A DNA stretch of 64,000 nt from NCBI GenBank assembly GCA_963676095.1, contig OY781040.1, positions 434,001 through 498,000 on the forward strand, written 5' to 3'. Both the position numbers and the translations under genes were made by a program. The notes below the pieces were generated by a model. It did no database searches. It worked only from the letters and a program-made list of their open reading frames with translations, and was not told where the DNA came from. The DNA is from G963676095 sp963676095 (GTDB lineage Bacteria > Bacteroidota > Bacteroidia > Bacteroidales > Prolixibacteraceae). This document shows, piece after piece, positions 60,001 to 64,000 of this stretch (its first letter is position 1; every line of letters begins with the position of its first letter).

Positions 60001-60348
60001 TATCTGACGGTCGTCGATACTGTAAGTTATATCGGTGCCGCTGAGCAATTGTGTCAAAATCTCATCAACAGTTTCGTCCTTTACCGAAATATTCCGTTTC
60101 AACGATTTATCAATCGTTCCACTTTCATAAATAAAAACGAAACGGCTGTGGTTCTCAATCTCAAGCAGTACTTGTTCAATCGTTACATTCCGGAGCGAAA
60201 GGTCCAATTTCGTATTCTGCGAATACGTTCCGGCCGAAACGGTCAAAGTCATTACCAAGGTTAGCAAGGTCATTAATTTCATAACTAACAAAAATTTGGA
60301 AATGCTCCGCTTAAAGCCGGAGTCATCATTTTTCAATTTTTTTTTCAT
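57055..60348 (-). CDS. SusC/RagA-family TonB-dependent receptor with STN domain
   Basis: 1097 residues: signal peptide (about 20-43), STN domain (about 46-120, with LDLSLRNVTIEQVLLEIENH), carboxypeptidase-like domain (about 132-212, with LPGVSVMIKGTAQG), plug (about 222-335, with SIDVLKDASSSAIYGSRGANGVI) and barrel ending LNVSF. The STN domain pairs it with the FecR and ECF sigma genes just upstream. It imports the glycan fragments that GH109 and GH2 of locus C trim. Confidence 0.95.
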   Translation of the reverse strand: MKKKLKNDDSGFKRSISKFLLVMKLMTLLTLVMTLTVSAGTYSQNTKLDLSLRNVTIEQVLLEIENHSRFVFIYESGTIDKSLKRNISVKDETVDEILTQLLSGTDITYSIDDRQILLYRKEGASSFASQQKLTVSGRVTDSAKAPLPGVSVMIKGTAQGIVTDENGVYSLSKVPSDATLVFSFIGMKTVEMKVEGKTQINVSLQDNNVNLEEVVAVGYGTMKKSDITGSVASFSNEKLENRPSTNALQSIQGNIAGVTISQSSSVPGASPDIYIRGLNSISASNEPLVVIDGVPGTLDFVNPNDIESIDVLKDASSSAIYGSRGANGVILVTTKRGQGKPKVSYSTYYGFKKATRLIDYMSPEKYLYYREKFAEYSGLSPEPEDVLHDEEYLNYSSGKTTDWQDLVFKNAPVSEHNLSVSGSDSSLNYFLSAGYLDHDHIEGNYNLKRKNVRIDIDKKFNDWLKVGNNLQVVEDNTTGSYGNKCDLSFLNPYMSPEDPEGNTYVFPIESYTTYVINPLTYFSDDARFNTGKTYINENIYVNVKLPVPELNYKISYGYIVENDKSNSYYGQETAEGRDYKGTAEKNTSNEVRWLLENVVDYKKTIKNHSFYFTGLYSAEKDTYEALSASAYGFLNDNLTYNNLSAASNYNPPSSDASRWSMTSLMGRLNYNYGEKYLLTLTYRRDGYSVFGSSKKYGNFPSAAIAWRISQENFMQGIDFLSQLKLRLSWGKNGNQSIKPYSSKAKIGTSVPYAFGSSTDVVYGFYPETIANSKLGWETTTSSNIGIDFGFFNNRIAGAVEYYHTSTSDLLLTRGIPYTTGYSSIYDNIGKTQNDGLEFTLNTINISGTNGFKWSSNLNLSYNKNKIVDLYGDKKDDLGNSWFIGKPINVYYDYVFDGIWQETDDIANSCMPSAQPGSVKVKDISGPDGKPDNTIDSYDRKIVGKKNPDFIWGFTNSFQYKGFNLSFFIQGIHGVTGYHTMHYGNLKSTYENMLDVDYWLPEKPGTKYPTGIYNRTSTYNYLAGYCDADYIRLKDLTFGYTLPKDLITKVGLGIDKIYLYLNATNLFTITDWPLYDPETTTSTDPMTKSYILGLNVSF

Positions 60349-60406
60349 AAATTTGAAAAGTTAACAGGTTAAAAAAGGCCTTTTACGAGGCAGTTAACAA
60401 ACTCTG

Positions 60407-60445
60407 AAGACTGGTTATGGTTGGCACTTTTAACCAGTCTTTTTT
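60407..60445. promoter_or_regulatory. 11-bp perfect hairpin with T run between fecR and susC
   Basis: AAGACTGGTTA (60407-60417) pairs with TAACCAGTCTT (60431-60441) around a 13-base loop and is followed on the plus strand by a T run. On the plus strand this is an intrinsic-terminator shape, antisense to the operon; on the minus strand it lies in the susC leader. It could stop antisense transcripts or mark the fecR-susC boundary. Compare the hairpins at 4604-4693. Confidence 0.5.
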
Positions 60446-60453
60446 CATTCTTC

Positions 60454-61653
60454 TTATTGTTTATTATTTAATTTAAAAAAGATTATTCCATTTTCATTTT
60501 CATAGTTTCCGTCAGAAATAGTCGTCAGGGCGTGCAGAACCCGTTGATAATTATCTTTCAGGTCAAGTTTCCCTGATATTTTCCGGGTTTCGGCTTCATT
60601 TGTCCATTTAATCCGGATATTATAATACCGGGAGATGCGCATCAGTACTGAAGGAAGGGGCTCATCTGTAAAAATCAGAAGTCCGTCAATCCAGGAAGTG
60701 TAATTCCCGACTTCCACATTTGAAACCGAGAATGAATGGTCAACATTCGACGCAACCACCCGTTGATCCGGTTTCAGCAATACATCATGACCGGATACCG
60801 CATTTCCGAAACTTAAACGGACAGAACCTTCGACCAGCACGGTCTCCTCATACTTCTCATCCGGATAGGCTTTTACATTAAAAGTTGTTCCCAATACTTT
60901 AATGTCCGAATGATCTGTTTTTATGATAAAGGGTTTTGATTTGTCTTTACTGACCTTAAAAAAGGCCTCTCCCTCCAGGCGGACGTTACGCTTTTCTCCT
61001 TCAAATGTGGTAGGATAAATGAGACGGGAGCCTGCGTTAAGCCAGACCTCGGTCTGATCGGACAACACTATTTTCGACGTTTTACCAAAAGCGACAACCA
61101 GCTGGTTCATTGAATTACTTTCCCCGTTTTTCCCATCTTCCGGTATCAATTTATCATCAATCTTCAGCTGCCGTCCGTTCTGTCCGTACACGATTCTCGA
61201 CTGGTCTGACAGGATCTGTATCCTGGTCCCGTTATCCATTAAAAGTTTTGTTTCAGAAAAATCCTGTTGCCTGTAGGAAACAACAAACTGTTTTTTTGAT
61301 GGTGCCGCTACATAATAATAAATACCGGAAACCATTGCGAGTAACAAAACAGCGGCTGCAGCGTACCTGAAAACCTGTCTGTACAGCGTTAACGGACGGC
61401 TTTGCTTGCGGTACAAATTTTTAGCTTCTTCCCATAGCTGTAATTTCCGGGCAAGGGTCGTTTCCATCTTTTCGTCATCAAACAGTTTAACTATCTGATA
61501 CGCTTTCCAAAAGGTTTTCTTTTGTTCCGGATACTCATCAAGCAACTGCTGATAATAATTGTCCAGATCCGGCCTTTCAGATCTGGCCCAACTGCAAAAG
61601 TCAGGGTTGTCGAGATAATCCTCCAGCGAATATGTTCGAAATTCTGCGTCCAT
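60454..61653 (-). CDS. FecR-family anti-sigma factor
   Basis: 399 residues: cytoplasmic sigma-binding part (1-90), one membrane segment (about 92-112, FRYAAAAVLLLAMVSGIYYYV), periplasmic FecR domain with TEVWLNAGSRLIYPTTFEGEK-like and FIIKTDHSDIKVLGTTFNV motifs (about 200-260), and a C-terminal DUF4974-like part ending FFKLNNKQ. It lies between the ECF sigma gene and the STN-type SusC, in the standard order for substrate sensing through the receptor. Confidence 0.93.
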   Translation of the reverse strand: MDAEFRTYSLEDYLDNPDFCSWARSERPDLDNYYQQLLDEYPEQKKTFWKAYQIVKLFDDEKMETTLARKLQLWEEAKNLYRKQSRPLTLYRQVFRYAAAAVLLLAMVSGIYYYVAAPSKKQFVVSYRQQDFSETKLLMDNGTRIQILSDQSRIVYGQNGRQLKIDDKLIPEDGKNGESNSMNQLVVAFGKTSKIVLSDQTEVWLNAGSRLIYPTTFEGEKRNVRLEGEAFFKVSKDKSKPFIIKTDHSDIKVLGTTFNVKAYPDEKYEETVLVEGSVRLSFGNAVSGHDVLLKPDQRVVASNVDHSFSVSNVEVGNYTSWIDGLLIFTDEPLPSVLMRISRYYNIRIKWTNEAETRKISGKLDLKDNYQRVLHALTTISDGNYENENGIIFFKLNNKQ

Positions 61654-61755
61654 ACGATGTGCTATTCATGATTAAGTAGCACTTAAAAGAGAAACATAGA
61701 CAAAAAAAACAGAAAATCTTTTCCCGAACAGGGAAATACATGCGCAAGGTTCTAA

Positions 61756-62376
61756 CTATAAGCTACCTGACAACATAAAAGAACGGAGAATGCTAAAGAA
61801 AATCAGATTCGAATGTGCTTCTCCAAAGGTTTCCCTGATCGATTTAAGTGTCCGGTAAACCAATGTCCTTGCCGATTCCACACTAATCTGCATTAGTTCT
61901 GAAATCTGTCCGTAATCGAAACTGCAATTAAATTTCAGGTACAAAGCCTCTTTTTGCCGGTCAGTCAGGTCTTCCATAACCATTTTTAAAAACCGTAACC
62001 GCATCTCTCCGGTTTCGTTGGCTATCAAAGAATTTTCAATTGAATAGGTTATCCTGAAATCGGTCTCGCGATGTTCGGAAACCGGGACCAGTTTTTTTGT
62101 CTTCCGGTACTCATACAACATTTGGTTTCGAAGTGCCTTGGTAAGAAAGAACCTGAGATTGGCGACAGGCCTTTGTGCCTGCCTTTTTTTCAGTAAATCG
62201 ACAAATAAATTCTGGATACAATCTTCAACAAGAAAACGATCGGACGAATATTTCATACCAAAATTGAGGAGCATGTCGAAAAACTCGAAATAAATGAAAG
62301 ACAGGGCCTCATCGTCTCCTTCGATGAATTTTTGCCAAACATTCCGGTACAGATCTATTTTCCCATTGTCAAGCAT
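61756..62376 (-). CDS. ECF RNA polymerase sigma factor (FecI-like)
   Basis: 206 residues from the ATG at 62376 (MLDNGKIDLY); the frame continues to 62436 but the extra 20 residues do not fit the family. Region 2 is near 22-90 (FDMLLNFGMKYSSDRFLVEDCIQNLFVDLL) and region 4 near 130-180 (LTDRQKEALYLKFNCSFDYGQISELMQISVESARTLVYR). Probably activates the fecR-susC-susD operon of locus C. 102 bases separate it from fecR. Confidence 0.92.
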   Translation of the reverse strand: MLDNGKIDLYRNVWQKFIEGDDEALSFIYFEFFDMLLNFGMKYSSDRFLVEDCIQNLFVDLLKKRQAQRPVANLRFFLTKALRNQMLYEYRKTKKLVPVSEHRETDFRITYSIENSLIANETGEMRLRFLKMVMEDLTDRQKEALYLKFNCSFDYGQISELMQISVESARTLVYRTLKSIRETFGEAHSNLIFFSILRSFMLSGSL

Positions 62377-62547
62377 CCCCGGTTTACAATTTTTTAGGAC
62401 GGCTAAAATACACATAATTCGGATATGAGTGAACATTAGTGTAAGTCATTTAAAATGATTGCAAACTCAATTGAATATCTGCTGATGTTTTGACTGAACT
62501 ACCAGGTTACATTAAAAATAGAAATTGATGAGGGGGGCGTCCCTATG

Positions 62548-62708
62548 CCTCGTATGGAGAGTCTCCATAGCCTCGTATGGAAGGTCTCCACAGCCTCGTA
62601 TGGAAGGTCTCCACAGCCTCGTATGGAAGGTCCCCACAGCCGGGGATGGAGAGTCTCCACAGCCGGGGATGGAGCATCTCCACAGCCGGGGATGGAGCTC
62701 CACAACCC
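62548..62708. repeat. 23-bp hairpin minisatellite, seven units
   Basis: Units start at 62548, 62571, 62594, 62617, 62640, 62663 and 62686. Units 1-4 begin CCTCGTA and units 5-7 begin CCGGGGA. Each carries TGGA near its middle and TCCA a few bases later, so each can form a small stem-loop; unit 1 pairs ATGGAG with CTCCAT. All six frames stay open across much of it, which is an effect of the repeat and not evidence of a gene. The 407-base gap around it holds no gene. Same period and design as 13215-13318. Confidence 0.88.
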
Positions 62709-62797
62709 GATAGCCTTAATTTATTACAGATATCCATGAGCTACCTGCCTGTTCCTGAACGTTGGAATGGTATTGGAAAGTATGTAAATAAAAGAAA

Positions 62798-62830
62798 GGG
62801 GGTGTCTAAAAAACAGAATTAGACATCCCC
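62798..62830 (-). terminator. intrinsic terminator after the peptidase gene
   Basis: 62798-62809 pairs with 62819-62830 over 12 positions (one G-T pair) around a 9-base loop. It lies 13 bases after the peptidase stop and is followed on the minus strand by a T-rich tail. Confidence 0.7.
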
Positions 62831-62843
62831 TCTCTGATTCGGT

Positions 62844-64000
62844 TTAATTGGCCTTTTCCGGCATCAGGACAAAACGGGCAAAGTTCTTTGTATTCAAATA
62901 ACGCTTAGCCGCTTTTTGGATGTCTTTTGCCGAAAGCTTTTCGAACAATGAATCGGAAGAAAGCAATTGTTTCAGATCTTCGTCAGACTGGACTTGTCCG
63001 GAAAGATAGGAAAGCCAGAATCCGTTTGTTTTCCGGCCGGTCTCTTCCTGTCGTTTTGCTTCGCTGATGTACTTTGTAAAATCTTCTTCACTGGGGCCCT
63101 CCTGCCGGAGCTTGTGTATTTCATCCAGGGTAGCGTTCACCAGTTTGTCAACATTGGCAGGAGAACAACCGAACGAAATATAAAAGCCATACCGGCTTTC
63201 CGGGTACTTCACGGTTACTGCATTTACTCCAGGCGTATAGACCCCGCCTTCCTGTTCGCGCAGGCGTTCAAGCAGGTGAAACTTCAGAATTTCGCCCAGC
63301 GCGCTCATCCGTAGATTATTTTCCGGATTGAACTGATAATCACCGCTGATGATAAGCTGAACGGTAGCTTTGTCCTCCGAACCTTTATAAACGGTCTTTT
63401 CAATTCTTCCTTTCGGAATATGAATGCCCAGATCTTTGAAATGTTCTTTTTTTCCTCCGGAAGGCAACGAACCAATATACTTTTCAAGCAAGGGACGAAT
63501 GGAGTCCGGCTGAAAGTTTCCAACAAAGAAAAAGGTAAAATCGCCGGCATTGGCAAACCGTTCCTTATAAAACCGGGAACATTTATCCAGGTCTACAGCA
63601 TCGAGCTTCTCTTCAGTCGGGCCGGTACTGCGGGGATTATAATTGCTGAGGATTCCGGCAATCGTATCGGAAAACACATTTTGCGGACTGCTGTACCTTC
63701 CGCTTATGGCAACCCGGGAACGGCGGATAATATTGTTGAAAACGGTCGTGTCTTTTCGCGGGGCAGTAAAATAGAGATAAACCAGTTGCAAGGCCGTTTC
63801 CAGATCGCTTGTCGTGCTGCTCCCGGAGATCCCTTCTGAAATATCGCTGATGAACGGGGAGACGGACACTTGTTTTCCGCTCAAAAGTTTTGGCAGTTGG
63901 AGGGGGCCGGCATTCCCCAAACCACAAGCAGTCAGAATGCCGGTCGCATTGGCTATCGACTGGTAATCCTGATCCGGGTAAAGCGAAGTTCCCCCCGGGC
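62844..64000 (-). CDS. peptidase M16 family protein, 5' part missing
   Basis: The frame is open to the right window edge, so about 385 residues are visible and the start lies outside. The visible part has the M16 alpha/beta roll pattern: GNAGPLQLPKLLSGKQVSVSP, the segment ending FYKERFANAGDFTFFFVGNFQPD, then the EKYIGSLPSG linker and a second half with GVYTPGVNAVTVKYPESRYG and a C-terminal helix region. The HxxEH zinc site of active M16 halves is not in this part, so this is the later half of a pqqL-like protein or an inactive half of a pair. It has its own terminator. Confidence 0.85.
   Translation of the reverse strand, partial: PGGTSLYPDQDYQSIANATGILTACGLGNAGPLQLPKLLSGKQVSVSPFISDISEGISGSSTTSDLETALQLVYLYFTAPRKDTTVFNNIIRRSRVAISGRYSSPQNVFSDTIAGILSNYNPRSTGPTEEKLDAVDLDKCSRFYKERFANAGDFTFFFVGNFQPDSIRPLLEKYIGSLPSGGKKEHFKDLGIHIPKGRIEKTVYKGSEDKATVQLIISGDYQFNPENNLRMSALGEILKFHLLERLREQEGGVYTPGVNAVTVKYPESRYGFYISFGCSPANVDKLVNATLDEIHKLRQEGPSEEDFTKYISEAKRQEETGRKTNGFWLSYLSGQVQSDEDLKQLLSSDSLFEKLSAKDIQKAAKRYLNTKNFARFVLMPEKAN

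Noticed and set aside
62499..62822. Overlapping frames in the 62548 minisatellite as a repeat protein
   Set aside because: Period 23 is not a multiple of three, so all six frames look alike. There is no start with signal or family pattern.

Overview
The window reads as a chromosome segment of a glycan-degrading member of the Bacteroidota. The evidence is three SusC/SusD pairs, FecR/ECF-sigma regulation, a hybrid two-component sensor, many secreted glycoside hydrolases and Bacteroidota-type TAnnTTTG promoter boxes. Genus cannot be fixed from the sequence. No rRNA or tRNA genes were seen.

Layout. (1) 1-9220, minus strand: polysaccharide utilisation locus A, with an ECF sigma factor, FecR anti-sigma, an STN-type SusC, a SusD cut by the left edge, and a GH78 alpha-L-rhamnosidase. 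(2) 9221-13383: an accessory island without recognisable intact genes. It holds a 12-repeat CRISPR array with no cas genes, directly followed by a six-copy satellite of about 444 bp whose unit carries a chain of perfect hairpins, then a 23-bp hairpin minisatellite. (3) 13384-18944: small regulatory and housekeeping genes, including an AraC regulator divergent from an NAD-dependent epimerase, a frameshifted exported protein, a Crp-type regulator, an SRPBCC protein and an exported alpha/beta hydrolase. (4) 19219-38039: locus B, with GH3, three GH92 alpha-mannosidases and a SusC/SusD pair without an STN domain, divergent from a 1350-residue hybrid two-component sensor. Mannose-rich glycans are the likely target. 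(5) 38063-42406: an ATG-less ORF, a class A beta-lactamase, a GT39-type membrane glycosyltransferase and an AraC-GyrI regulator. (6) 42633-62376, minus strand: locus C, with ECF sigma, FecR, STN-SusC, SusD, a GH109-type enzyme, a sugar transporter, NagA, NagB, a LacZ-type GH2, a divergent GH2-like protein and a damaged GH28. (7) 62437-64000: a second 23-bp hairpin minisatellite and a peptidase M16 cut by the right edge.

How the genes work together. The two STN-type SusC proteins sit with FecR and ECF sigma genes, so they should use TonB-transducer-to-sigma signalling. The SusC without STN sits with the hybrid sensor. Locus C forms a route from glycan capture (SusC/D), through periplasmic release of GalNAc and galactose (GH109, GH2), to sugar import (MFS) and amino-sugar catabolism (NagA to NagB), in an almost gapless run that suggests one operon.

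The least explained part is 9782-13318: an orphan CRISPR array joined to a homogenised satellite whose unit folds into a string of hairpins and whose last copy ends in a zinc-ribbon reading frame. It may be transposon-derived debris, a structured RNA repeated in tandem, or both. The sequence alone does not decide this.
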